Source: Burkholderia stabilis (GTDB lineage Bacteria > Pseudomonadota > Gammaproteobacteria > Burkholderiales > Burkholderiaceae). Taken from it: a DNA stretch of 64,000 bases. Of this stretch, positions 8,151 to 16,039 are shown one piece after another (position 1 is the first letter of the stretch; each line of letters opens with the position of its first letter). The position numbers and the translations under genes are program-made. The notes beneath the pieces were generated by a model. That model searched no databases and had not been told where the DNA came from. It saw nothing but the letters and a program-made list of their open reading frames with translations. The stretch lies in contig NZ_CP016443.1 in NCBI RefSeq assembly GCF_001742165.1, forward strand, positions 2,356,001-2,420,000, read 5' to 3'.

Positions 8151-9408
8151 GTTCGAGTGCGTCCTTCGCGTACTGGGCCGCGTCGTCGAGCGTGCCGCGG
8201 ATATCCGTCTGCGTGCCGGTGAATACCTGTTCGAGCGCGATGCCGAGGTTGTCGCCGATATCCGGCCACTGCGGCGTGCGCCAGATCGTCACCTGCGTGA
8301 CCGGGTTGGTGTCGTTCAGCCCGGCCTGGATCTGCGGCGCGACGTGCTGCTTGAAGTACGGGCTGCCGATCGTGCTCGTGCGGTTGTAGTCGCTGAACAC
8401 GCCGTTGCGCAGTCGCGCCTGTTCCTGGTCCTTGCTGGTCGCCCACGCGATGAAGCGGCCGGCGGCCATCCGCGTGCAGTCGTCCTTCGCGCCGACCGCC
8501 GAGATCGCGAAGCCGTGACCGTATGCGGCCGACGGCAGCGGCGCGGGCGGGCGCGTATAGCCGACCTTGCCGGCCACGCTCGATTTGCCCGCATCCTCCA
8601 TCCAGTCCGCAAACGGCGTCGATTCGATCATGAACGCGACCTTGCCCGAGCGGAACGCTTCGAGCGCGTTGCTCCAGTCGTAGGTCGCGGCGCCCGGCGG
8701 CGCGTACTTGAACAGGTCGCTGTAGAGCTGCGTGGCCTTCACGGCGGCCGGTGAGCCGAATGCGGGCTGGCCGCCCTTGTCGGTCCATGCGCCGCCCATC
8801 CCGAGCATGAACGGCGACCAGCGCCACACGTTCATCCCCGAGCCGCGCTGGCCGCGCGCGACCCAGCCGTACAGCTTCGGCGGCGCGTTGAGTTTCTTGA
8901 TGGCGGCGACGAGCTGGTCGAGCGTCTTCGGCACCGGGATGTGCGCGGCGTCGAGGATATCGCGGCGGTAGAACAGGAAGTCGCCGCCGCCGATCAGCGG
9001 CGCGAAGTACGCGACGCCGTTGTAGCTCGCGACCGCACGGCGGCCGGGCAGGAAATCGTCGTAGTCGTATTCCTTCGGGTAGTACTTGAGGAGCGGCACG
9101 ATCCAGTTGGCCGACGCGAATTCGGCGACGTTCGCCTCGTCGACGTAGTAGATCTGGTACGAGCCGGCGCCCGTCGATGCGTCGAGACGCGATTTCGCGC
9201 GGCGGTCGTTCTCGCCGAAATAGCTGATCTCGACTTTGGTGCCGTTCTTCTTTTCGTAGTCGGCCAGCGATTTCTCCATCACCGACAGGCCGAGACTCTT
9301 CTGCGCGAGCACCCGAAGGGTCGGCACCTTGCAGACCTGTGCGGCCGCGACGCCCGGCAGACAGGCGCCGAGCAGCAGGCAGGCTGCGACGATTCGCATC
9401 TTGTTCAC
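8134..9408 (-). CDS. Periplasmic sugar/polyol-binding protein of ABC transporter
   Basis: 424 residues, family 1 extracellular solute-binding protein. A signal peptide occupies residues 1-23 ('RIVAACLLLGACLPGVAAA'), followed by a mature domain beginning QVCKVPTL. The GTG start at 9406-9408 has AAGGAG six nt upstream. It is the first gene of the minus-strand operon that includes both permeases, the dehydrogenase, ATPase, AraC regulator and xylB. It captures the polyol in the periplasm and delivers it to the permeases. A Cys in the signal region ('LLGAC') could suggest a lipobox, but the downstream 'AAAQVC' looks like a signal peptidase I site. Confidence 0.9.
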   Translation of the reverse strand: MNKMRIVAACLLLGACLPGVAAAQVCKVPTLRVLAQKSLGLSVMEKSLADYEKKNGTKVEISYFGENDRRAKSRLDASTGAGSYQIYYVDEANVAEFASANWIVPLLKYYPKEYDYDDFLPGRRAVASYNGVAYFAPLIGGGDFLFYRRDILDAAHIPVPKTLDQLVAAIKKLNAPPKLYGWVARGQRGSGMNVWRWSPFMLGMGGAWTDKGGQPAFGSPAAVKATQLYSDLFKYAPPGAATYDWSNALEAFRSGKVAFMIESTPFADWMEDAGKSSVAGKVGYTRPPAPLPSAAYGHGFAISAVGAKDDCTRMAAGRFIAWATSKDQEQARLRNGVFSDYNRTSTIGSPYFKQHVAPQIQAGLNDTNPVTQVTIWRTPQWPDIGDNLGIALEQVFTGTQTDIRGTLDDAAQYAKDALEHGARK

Positions 9409-9695
9409 CCGTGTCTCCTTGATTCTGCTTGTTCGAATGCCGTCGGTGACGGCAGGAGCAATGGTGTGACGGGGGCGATGCGTTCACCACATCAAAAGAA
9501 ATCGCGAACCGATACTTTTTGCTCAAGGTTGATCGTGCGATGCAAAAAATGTGTCGGTGGGCAGAGAATCGGCAAGGAATCGGGTGGCCGGCGGCGCCCC
9601 CTTTCTCGCTGCGTCGCGCATCTGGGAGAATGCGGCTGCGGCCGTGCCGATTCACGGCCGGCGCCGACACGGCGCGGGATCCGACAGGTGGGAAA
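9409..9695. promoter_or_regulatory. Divergent intergenic region with dyad upstream of polyol operon
   Basis: This 287-nt spacer lies between the polyol-binding protein gene (minus) and a membrane-protein gene (plus). It contains an inverted repeat TTTTTGC (9516-9522) and GCAAAAA (9542-9548) about 110 nt upstream of the binding-protein start. AraC-family activators more often use direct repeats, so assigning it to the operon regulator is only a guess. No convincing -35/-10 pair was found by eye. Confidence 0.35.
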
Positions 9696-10382
9696 TTGAC
9701 CGACAACGACGAACTTTCGCTTCGCCCGGAAAGCCGCTTCTGGCGGCTTGCGCCGGTGAGATGGTGGATTCGCGGGCACGGCCGCGACGGCTATTCGTTC
9801 CGCCTGCTGCTGGTGCCGCCCGTCATCGTGTTCGCGCTCGAATTCGTCTGCATGATGTTCGACGCGCTGTACCCCAGCATCGCGGTGAGCGCCGTCGCGA
9901 CGCTGTTCCTCGGCTTCGCCGGGTTCCACGGCGCGCAGCACGAATGGCTCGTGACGTCCGCGACCACGCGCGCGCTCGTGAAGGCGCGCACGAAGAAGGC
10001 GGCCGAGCGGTTCTCGTCGCTCGGCGTGGGCGCGACAGTGCTCGCGATCTTCGTCGCGGCGACGTCGCTGTCGCTCGTGCTGTCGGGTCAGCCGATGCTC
10101 GACAGCGTGTCGAAGGACGCCGTATCGATCTTCATCGCGCTGGTGTTCCTGCCCGTGTATGTCTCCGGCGCGGTGCGCAAGCTGGCGATCGCGCGGATCG
10201 AGGAGCTGGAAGCGCTGCGTAATGCCACCGTCGGCACGAAGCTGAAATTCGACCGGGCCGGCGCCGTGCGGGCGGTGGTCGTGCGGGGCGCGGCCGGGAA
10301 AGGGACGGTGTCCGTGATGGAGTACACGGTGCTCGGCTTCAGCCCGCCGCTCGAACAGGTCGGGCACGAACCGCGCGCATAA
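9696..10382 (+). CDS. Hypothetical inner-membrane protein
   Basis: About 228 residues from the TTG at 9696, which I prefer because the conserved-looking protein begins 'TDNDELSLRPESRFW'; the open frame extends upstream to 9519 and an ATG near 9630 is also possible. Four to five hydrophobic segments are visible: residues ~35-55, 58-75, a pair around 105-150. They are separated by a basic cytoplasmic loop ('TRALVKARTKKAAERF'). The C-terminal ~60 residues are soluble. I recognise no family. It is divergent from the polyol operon and convergent with the histidine kinase gene. Confidence 0.6.
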   Translation: MTDNDELSLRPESRFWRLAPVRWWIRGHGRDGYSFRLLLVPPVIVFALEFVCMMFDALYPSIAVSAVATLFLGFAGFHGAQHEWLVTSATTRALVKARTKKAAERFSSLGVGATVLAIFVAATSLSLVLSGQPMLDSVSKDAVSIFIALVFLPVYVSGAVRKLAIARIEELEALRNATVGTKLKFDRAGAVRAVVVRGAAGKGTVSVMEYTVLGFSPPLEQVGHEPRA

Positions 10383-10407
10383 CGGCGCGGAAAGGCGCGG
10401 AGCCGCG

Positions 10408-11493
10408 CTAAGCCGGAAAGCGCCGATGCGCCGGCGCCGGCACGAGGTTGTCGGGCCACTGCACCTCGAAGCGCGTGCCGCCCGCGCCGGTCGGCACGCA
10501 GACGGCTTCGCCGCCGTGCGCATGCGCGATCGCCGCGACGACGGCGAGCCCGAGGCCGCTGCCGCCGGGCTGCGTATCGTCGACGCGCCGGAACGCCTGG
10601 AACACGTGGGCCGCGAAATCGGCCGGGATGCCGGGGCCGTCGTCCTCGACGCGCAGGCGGCACATCCCGCCTTCGACGCGCGTCTGGATCCGGATCGCGC
10701 CGGGCACCGCATGGCGGCGCGCATTCTCCAGCAGCGCCAGCAACGCCTGGCGGATGCGGACCGGGTCGCAGCACATGCGCCGCGTGTCGAGATCGAGCGT
10801 CGCATGCTGGCCGGCGGCCTGCAACGTGTGCGCGAACGCGTCGACCACCGCGTGCACGTCGTGGGCGAGATCGGTTTCGCGAATCTCGATGCTCAGGTGG
10901 CCGCTGTCCGCGAGGCTGACCACGCGCAGATCCTCGATCAGCCGCGTCAACCCCTCGACCTGCGCGAGCAGGCTGCGATAAAGCGTTTCGCTGGGCGTGA
11001 ACACGCCTTCGGCGAGCCCTTGCAGGCGCCCGCGCAGCACGGTGACGGGCGTACGCAGTTCGTGCGCGATCGCCGCGTTCCAGAACGTCTGCTCGTCGGT
11101 TACGCGCTGCAGCTCGCTCGCCAGCGCATTGAAATTGTCGGCGAGCAGCGCGGCTTCGCGCAGCGAACGGTCGCCGGCGACGGCGCGCGCGCCGAGATCG
11201 CCGCGCGCGACGCGGCGGATGCTGTCCGTCACAGAGTTGAGCGGTTCGAGGATGCGCCCCGCAAGGTGGGTCGCCACGAACACGGAGAGCGCGAGGCCGA
11301 CCGCCGTGGTCGCGACCAGCCAGACCCATTCGGGGCCGGTCGGCGTCCAGTCCGACAGGTTGAAGGCCGAGGGCTGGTACGTGTACAGCAGGTAATAGAA
11401 CACGTAGGCCGTCAGCACGAGCAGCAGCGTGACGCCGAATACCATCGCGCCCATCGTCAGCGCGATCTGGCGGCTCAGCCCGTCGAGCTTCAT
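10408..11493 (-). CDS. Sensor histidine kinase (BaeS-like)
   Basis: 361 residues. Two transmembrane helices (about residues 11-35 and 60-82) flank a short periplasmic loop, followed by a HAMP domain (83-135). The dimerisation/phosphoacceptor segment is 'AIAHELRTPV' (His near 150), and the ATPase has 'LLENARRHA' (N box), 'DDGPGIP' (G1) and 'GGSGLGLAVV' (G2). The ATG at 11491-11493 overlaps the TGA of the response-regulator gene (ATGA), which favours it over a GTG at 11505. It autophosphorylates and transfers phosphate to the upstream-encoded regulator. The stimulus is unknown; BaeS relatives sense envelope stress. Confidence 0.9.
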   Translation of the reverse strand: MKLDGLSRQIALTMGAMVFGVTLLLVLTAYVFYYLLYTYQPSAFNLSDWTPTGPEWVWLVATTAVGLALSVFVATHLAGRILEPLNSVTDSIRRVARGDLGARAVAGDRSLREAALLADNFNALASELQRVTDEQTFWNAAIAHELRTPVTVLRGRLQGLAEGVFTPSETLYRSLLAQVEGLTRLIEDLRVVSLADSGHLSIEIRETDLAHDVHAVVDAFAHTLQAAGQHATLDLDTRRMCCDPVRIRQALLALLENARRHAVPGAIRIQTRVEGGMCRLRVEDDGPGIPADFAAHVFQAFRRVDDTQPGGSGLGLAVVAAIAHAHGGEAVCVPTGAGGTRFEVQWPDNLVPAPAHRRFPA

Positions 11494-12230
11494 TCGCCGC
11501 TCCACAGCTTGTAGCCGACGCCGCGCACGCTCACCGGCACGCCCGCGACGCCGAGGTCGTCGAGTTTCTTGCGCAGCTTGCTGACGTGGCTGTCGACCGT
11601 GCGCTCCAGCGCATCGCCTTCCGGCAGGCAGGTGGCCATCAGTTCGCCGCGGCTGAACACGCGGCGCGGTGCGCGCGCCAGTTGCGCGAGCAGCTTGAAT
11701 TCGGTCAGCGTCAGCACGAGCGTGTGCCGCGTGCCGCCGGCCTCGACCGTCGCTTCGTGGCGTTCGAGATCGATCTCGAACGGCGCGGCGCGCAGCACGC
11801 GCTCTTCCTGGCGCGCGCCCGCCATCGAGCGGCGCAGCACGGCCTGCGCGCGCGCGACGACTTCGGCGGGATTGAACGGCTTGACCACGTAGTCGTCGGC
11901 GCCGATGCGCAGCCCGGTCAGCTTGTCGATGTCCTGGTCGAGCGCGGTCAGCATGATGACGGGCGTGTCGCCGCGGTGGCGGATCTCGGCGAGCACCTTC
12001 CAGCCGTCGACGTGCGGCATCTGCACGTCCAGCAGCACGAGGTCGGGCTTGAGCGACAGGTGGAGTTCGAGCGCGCGGCGGCCGTCGGCGGCGTGCACGG
12101 TGCGCAGGCCGTTGCGCGCGAAATAGGCGATCAGGATCTCGGCGATCTCGGGTTCGTCCTCGGCGATGAGGACGAGCGCCTGGGCGCTCTGGCCGGCGCC
12201 GGAAGATGACGAAGTATCGGGCAGGGCCAT
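11490..12230 (-). CDS. OmpR-family response regulator (BaeR-like)
   Basis: 246 residues from the ATG at 12228-12230; the frame continues to 12392 but without protein-like sequence. The receiver domain (about 17-130) has the acidic pair in 'IAEDEPE' and phospho-acceptor Asp in 'VLLDVQMPHVDGW', Thr in 'IMLTALD' and Lys in 'DYVVKPF'. The C-terminal winged helix ends 'TVDSHVSKLRKKLDD...VRGVGYKL'. It is co-transcribed with and coupled to the kinase. A Ser/Gly-rich N-terminal stretch of ~16 residues precedes the receiver. Target genes are not visible in the window. Confidence 0.9.
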   Translation of the reverse strand: MALPDTSSSSGAGQSAQALVLIAEDEPEIAEILIAYFARNGLRTVHAADGRRALELHLSLKPDLVLLDVQMPHVDGWKVLAEIRHRGDTPVIMLTALDQDIDKLTGLRIGADDYVVKPFNPAEVVARAQAVLRRSMAGARQEERVLRAAPFEIDLERHEATVEAGGTRHTLVLTLTEFKLLAQLARAPRRVFSRGELMATCLPEGDALERTVDSHVSKLRKKLDDLGVAGVPVSVRGVGYKLWSGE

Positions 12231-12348
12231 TCGTTCAGATCCATCGGGTTTCCATCGAGTCGCCATACTACCGCACGGTTTGGTGCACAGAGCGGAGGCG
12301 CACACGGCGTGCGCCTCCGTGCGTGATGGCCAGCCGTCGCGTCGTGCG

Positions 12349-12504
12349 TCAGATTTGACCCAGCACCACCAGCACGACGACGATGACGACAATCAGCCCG
12401 ACCGAGCCCGATGGCCAATAGCCCCAGCTTCGGCTATGCGGCCATGTAGGAAATGCACCGATGAGCACCAAAATCAGTATGACGATAAGGATCGTACCGA
12501 GCAT
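12349..12504 (-). CDS. DUF3309 family small membrane protein
   Basis: 51 residues starting at the ATG 12502-12504, preceded by an excellent AGGAGG seven nt upstream; a longer frame to 12552 is not needed. The sequence is two hydrophobic stretches ('MLGTILIVILILVLIGAF' and 'GLIVVIVVVLVVLGQI') around the conserved 'PTWPHSRSWGYWPSG' centre typical of DUF3309. It is expected to sit in the inner membrane. Function unknown. It lies 118 nt upstream of the response-regulator gene and may have its own promoter. Confidence 0.85.
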   Translation of the reverse strand: MLGTILIVILILVLIGAFPTWPHSRSWGYWPSGSVGLIVVIVVVLVVLGQI

Positions 12505-12698
12505 CGCGTTCCTCCTGGAAGGTGGCCGACTTGACGGTGGCTGGCGCCGCAATTCGCGTGCCGCCGACGGCGTCTCCCAACGCGGTCGGGCCGAAAGCGT
12601 TTGAATTCACGAAATGAATACCGACCGATTCAGAAAATAAATTTCAAAAATGCACCTCCGCTCGCTATGCTGAATCCTTCTGATCTGGCGGGCATGCG

Positions 12699-13373
12699 AT
12701 GGCTGAACTCTTTCTGGTACGGCACGGGCAGGCGTCGTTCGGCACCGACGACTACGACCGGCTTTCCGCGCCCGGCGAACAGCAGGGCGTCTGGCTCGGC
12801 GAATACTTCGCGCAGCAGGGCCTGACGTTCGACCGCGTGATGTGCGGCACGCTGAACCGCCACGCGCAGACGGTCGACGCGATCCTGCGCGGGATGGGCC
12901 GCGAAGGCGTGGTGGTCGACCGCCATCCGGGCCTGAACGAATACGACTTCCACGGGCTGTTCGCGGCGGCCGCCAGCGACTATCCGGAGATCGCGCGGCT
13001 CGCGGCCGGATCGATGAAGGAACATTTCCGCGCGCTTCGGCAGGTGCTGCAGCTGTGGTCCGAGGACAAGCTCGGCGAATCGGCCCCCGAGACGTGGGCG
13101 CACTTCCAGCAGCGCGTCGCCGACGCGCGCGCCGCGATCCGCGGCGGCGGCGGGCAGCGCGTGCTCGCGGTGAGCTCCGGCGGCCCGATCGCGGTCACCG
13201 TGCAGCAGGTGCTGGCCGCGCCGCCGTCGAGCGCGATCGCGCTGAACCTGCAGATCCGCAACAGCAGTCTTTCGCAGTTTTTCTTCAACGCCGATGCGTT
13301 CCACCTCGCGTCGTTCAACGGCATCCCGCATCTCGAGGATCCCGCACGACACACGTGGCGGACCTACGGCTGA
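12699..13373 (+). CDS. Histidine phosphatase family protein
   Basis: 224 residues of the phosphoglycerate-mutase-like fold. The catalytic 'LVRHGQASF' (His8-type phospho-acceptor) is at residues 6-14, the Glu donor is in 'GLNEYDF' near 85 and the second His site is 'AVSSGGPIAVTV' near 160, where the usual 'SHGG' His is replaced by Ser-Ser. It starts a run of five plus-strand genes with short spacers, including an APH-like kinase and acyl-CoA enzymes. Substrate unknown. The changed second motif may lower or alter phosphatase activity. Confidence 0.85.
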   Translation: MAELFLVRHGQASFGTDDYDRLSAPGEQQGVWLGEYFAQQGLTFDRVMCGTLNRHAQTVDAILRGMGREGVVVDRHPGLNEYDFHGLFAAAASDYPEIARLAAGSMKEHFRALRQVLQLWSEDKLGESAPETWAHFQQRVADARAAIRGGGGQRVLAVSSGGPIAVTVQQVLAAPPSSAIALNLQIRNSSLSQFFFNADAFHLASFNGIPHLEDPARHTWRTYG

Positions 13374-13392
13374 CCCACGAACCCTCGCGACG

Positions 13393-14424
13393 ATGACGAA
13401 CCCTTCCCAGCAACTCGATACAGCCCGCCTCACGCGCTACCTCGAAGCGCACGTGCCGGGCTTCGAAGGCCCGGTCGACACGGAGAAGTTTGCCGGCGGC
13501 CAGTCGAATCCGACTTTCCTGCTGCACGCGAAGAGCGGCCGCTACGTGCTGCGCCGCCAGCCGCCGGGCGAACTGCTGAAATCCGCGCATGCGGTCGACC
13601 GCGAATTCCGCGTGCTGAGCGCGCTGTCGGGCACGGCGGTGCCGGTCGCGCGGCCGTATCACCTCTGCGAAGACCGCGACGTGATCGGCAGCCTGTTCTA
13701 CGTGATGAGCTTCGAGGACGGCCGGATCTTCTGGGACCCGGCGCTGCCGGAACTGCCGAAGGCCGATCGTGCGGTGTGCTACGACGCGTTGCTGCAGACG
13801 ATGGCCGCGCTGCACGACGTCGATGTCGACGCGGTGGGCCTGGCCGACTACGGCCGCCCCGGTAACTACTTCGAGCGCCAGATCGGCGTGTGGACGAAGC
13901 AGTATCGCGCGGCGGAGACGGAGCGCCTCGACGCGATGGAGACGCTGATCGACTGGCTGCCGAAAGCATGCCCCGACGATACGGGCCGGCCGGCGCTGGT
14001 GCACGGCGATTTCCGGATCGACAACGTGATGTTCGCGCGCGACGGCTATCGCGTGCAGGCCGTGCTCGACTGGGAACTGTCGACGCTCGGCAACCCGCTC
14101 GCCGATCTCGCGTATTTCTGCATGTGCTTGCGGTTGCCGTCCGGCGGGCAGGTGCGCGGGATCGCGGGCCTGGATCGCGCGGCGCTCGGCGTGCCGGACG
14201 AAGCGCAGATCATCGCGCGCTATTGCGAATTGCGCGGCATCGAACCGATCCGCGACTGGCACTTCTATCTCGCGTTCAGCTTCTTCCGGCTCGCGTCGAT
14301 CGCGCAAGGCGTGAAGGCGCGCGCGCTGCAGGGCAATGCGTCGAGCGCGGAAGCGCTGCGCGTCGGCGCGATGGCCGGCAAGCTCGCCGAGGAAGCCGTG
14401 CGCGTGATCGACGCGCACCGCTGA
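13393..14424 (+). CDS. APH-like phosphotransferase family protein (ACAD10/11-type kinase)
   Basis: 343 residues from the ATG at 13393; the frame upstream to 13294 overlaps the phosphatase gene. The kinase-like fold has the nucleotide site 'FAGGQSNPTFLL', Lys-equivalent region 'YVLRRQPPG', catalytic loop 'LVHGDFRIDNVMF' (His-Gly-Asp and Asn near 205-215) and metal Asp in 'AVLDWELSTLGNPLADLAY'. This subtype is usually encoded beside acyl-CoA dehydrogenases and in animals is fused to them (ACAD10/11), where it phosphorylates 4-hydroxyacyl-CoAs. Here SDRs and an acyl-CoA dehydrogenase follow directly, supporting a role in hydroxy-fatty-acid oxidation. Confidence 0.88.
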   Translation: MTNPSQQLDTARLTRYLEAHVPGFEGPVDTEKFAGGQSNPTFLLHAKSGRYVLRRQPPGELLKSAHAVDREFRVLSALSGTAVPVARPYHLCEDRDVIGSLFYVMSFEDGRIFWDPALPELPKADRAVCYDALLQTMAALHDVDVDAVGLADYGRPGNYFERQIGVWTKQYRAAETERLDAMETLIDWLPKACPDDTGRPALVHGDFRIDNVMFARDGYRVQAVLDWELSTLGNPLADLAYFCMCLRLPSGGQVRGIAGLDRAALGVPDEAQIIARYCELRGIEPIRDWHFYLAFSFFRLASIAQGVKARALQGNASSAEALRVGAMAGKLAEEAVRVIDAHR

Positions 14425-14475
14425 GACCGCCGGGCGACGACACGACACAATCCATCAATGGAGGAGCGAAACAAC

Positions 14476-15240
14476 ATGGCAACGAATCTGTTCGACCTGA
14501 CGGGCAAGATCGCGCTGGTGACGGGCGCGAGCCGCGGCATCGGCGAGGAAATCGCGAAGCTGCTCGCGGAGCAGGGCGCGCACGTGATCGTGTCGAGCCG
14601 CAAGCTCGACGACTGCCAGGCCGTGGCCGACGAGATCGTCGCGGCCGGCGGCCGCGCCGAGGCGCTGGCGTGCCACGTCGGGCGGCTGGAGGATATCGCC
14701 GCGACGTTCGAGACCATCCGCGGCAAGCACGGGCGGCTCGACATCCTCGTGAACAACGCGGCCGCGAACCCGTATTTCGGGCACATCCTCGATACCGACC
14801 TCGCCGCGTACGACAAGACCGTCGACGTGAACATCCGCGGCTACTTCTTCATGTCGGTCGAGGCCGGCAAGCTGATGAAGACGCACGGCGGCGGCGCGAT
14901 CGTCAACACGGCGTCGGTGAACGCGCTGCAGCCGGGCGACCGGCAGGGTATCTACTCGATCACGAAGGCGGCCGTCGTCAACATGACGAAGGCGTTCGCG
15001 AAGGAGTGCGGGCCGCTCGGCATCCGCGTGAACGCGCTGCTGCCGGGGCTGACGAAAACGAAGTTCGCGGGCGCGCTGTTCGCCGACAAGGACATCTATG
15101 AGAACTGGATGGCGAAGATTCCGCTGCGCCGTCACGCGGAGCCGCGCGAGATGGCCGGCACCGTGCTGTACCTCGTGTCGGACGCAGCGAGCTACACGAA
15201 CGGCGAATGCATCGTCGTCGACGGCGGCCTGACGATCTGA
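14476..15240 (+). CDS. Short-chain dehydrogenase/reductase
   Basis: 254 residues. The cofactor motif 'TGASRGIG' lies at 14-21, 'NNAAANP' replaces the usual NNAG, and the catalytic Tyr/Lys are in 'YSITKAAVVN' near 156-160. The ATG at 14476 is preceded by GGAGGAG about 9 nt upstream, so I prefer it to the ATG at 14458. It is the third gene of the operon with a kinase-like protein, another SDR and an acyl-CoA dehydrogenase. A 3-hydroxyacyl-CoA dehydrogenase-like role is inferred from context only. Confidence 0.88.
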   Translation: MATNLFDLTGKIALVTGASRGIGEEIAKLLAEQGAHVIVSSRKLDDCQAVADEIVAAGGRAEALACHVGRLEDIAATFETIRGKHGRLDILVNNAAANPYFGHILDTDLAAYDKTVDVNIRGYFFMSVEAGKLMKTHGGGAIVNTASVNALQPGDRQGIYSITKAAVVNMTKAFAKECGPLGIRVNALLPGLTKTKFAGALFADKDIYENWMAKIPLRRHAEPREMAGTVLYLVSDAASYTNGECIVVDGGLTI

Positions 15241-15247
15241 GCGCGCG

Positions 15248-16006
15248 ATGAAAATCGACAGCTACGCCGGGCAGGCCGTGATGATCACCGGCGCCGCGAG
15301 CGGCTTCGGCGCGCTGCTCGCGAGCGAGCTGGCCGCGATGGGCGCGCGGCTCGCGCTCGGCGACCTGAACGGCGAAGCGCTCGAACGCGTGGCCGCGCCG
15401 CTGCGCGCGGCCGGCGCGGACGTGATCGCGCAGCGCTGCGACGTGCGGGTCGAAGCGGACGTTGCGGCGCTGGTTCAGGCGGCCGTCGCGCGCTTCGGGC
15501 GGCTCGACGTCGGCGTCAACAATGCGGGCATCGCACCGCCGATGAAGGCGCTGATCGACACCGACGAAGCCGATCTCGACCTGAACTTCGCGGTGAACGC
15601 GAAGGGCGTGTTCTTCGGGATGAAGCACCAGATCCGCCAGATGCTCGCGCAGCGCGAAGGCGTGATCCTGAACGTTGCGTCGATGGCCGGGCTCGGCGGC
15701 GCGCCGAAGCTGGCTGCGTATGCGGCGTCGAAGCATGCGGTGATCGGCCTCACGAAGACGGCCGCGCTCGAATACGCGCGCCACGGCATTCGCGTGAACG
15801 CGGTGTGCCCGTTCTACAGCACGACGCCGATGGTCACCGACAGCGAGATCGGCGACCGCCAGGATTTTCTCGCACAGGGCTCGCCGATGAAGCGGCTCGG
15901 CCGGCCCGACGAAATCGTCGCGACGATGCTGATGCTGTGCGCGAAGGAAAACACTTATCTGACCGGGCAGGCCGTCGCCGTCGACGGCGGTGTCTCGGCC
16001 TTCTGA
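15248..16006 (+). CDS. Short-chain dehydrogenase/reductase
   Basis: 252 residues. 'ITGAASGFG' is the dinucleotide site, 'VNNAGIAPP' follows strand 4, and the active site is Ser in 'VASMAGLGG' with 'YAASKHAV' (Tyr and Lys). It begins 7 nt after the previous SDR stop and is 33 nt before the acyl-CoA dehydrogenase. It is clearly different from the preceding SDR, so this is not a recent duplication. Substrate unknown; 3-hydroxyacyl-CoA or a secondary alcohol fits the operon. Confidence 0.87.
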   Translation: MKIDSYAGQAVMITGAASGFGALLASELAAMGARLALGDLNGEALERVAAPLRAAGADVIAQRCDVRVEADVAALVQAAVARFGRLDVGVNNAGIAPPMKALIDTDEADLDLNFAVNAKGVFFGMKHQIRQMLAQREGVILNVASMAGLGGAPKLAAYAASKHAVIGLTKTAALEYARHGIRVNAVCPFYSTTPMVTDSEIGDRQDFLAQGSPMKRLGRPDEIVATMLMLCAKENTYLTGQAVAVDGGVSAF

Positions 16007-16039
16007 CCGAACGCAACACGGAATCTCGAGGAGTCGATC

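Noticed and set aside
9516..9548. TTTTTGC/GCAAAAA repeat as a proven AraC operator
   Set aside because: AraC proteins usually bind direct repeats; a single inverted repeat with a 19-nt spacer is weak evidence, so it is only mentioned in the spacer entry.
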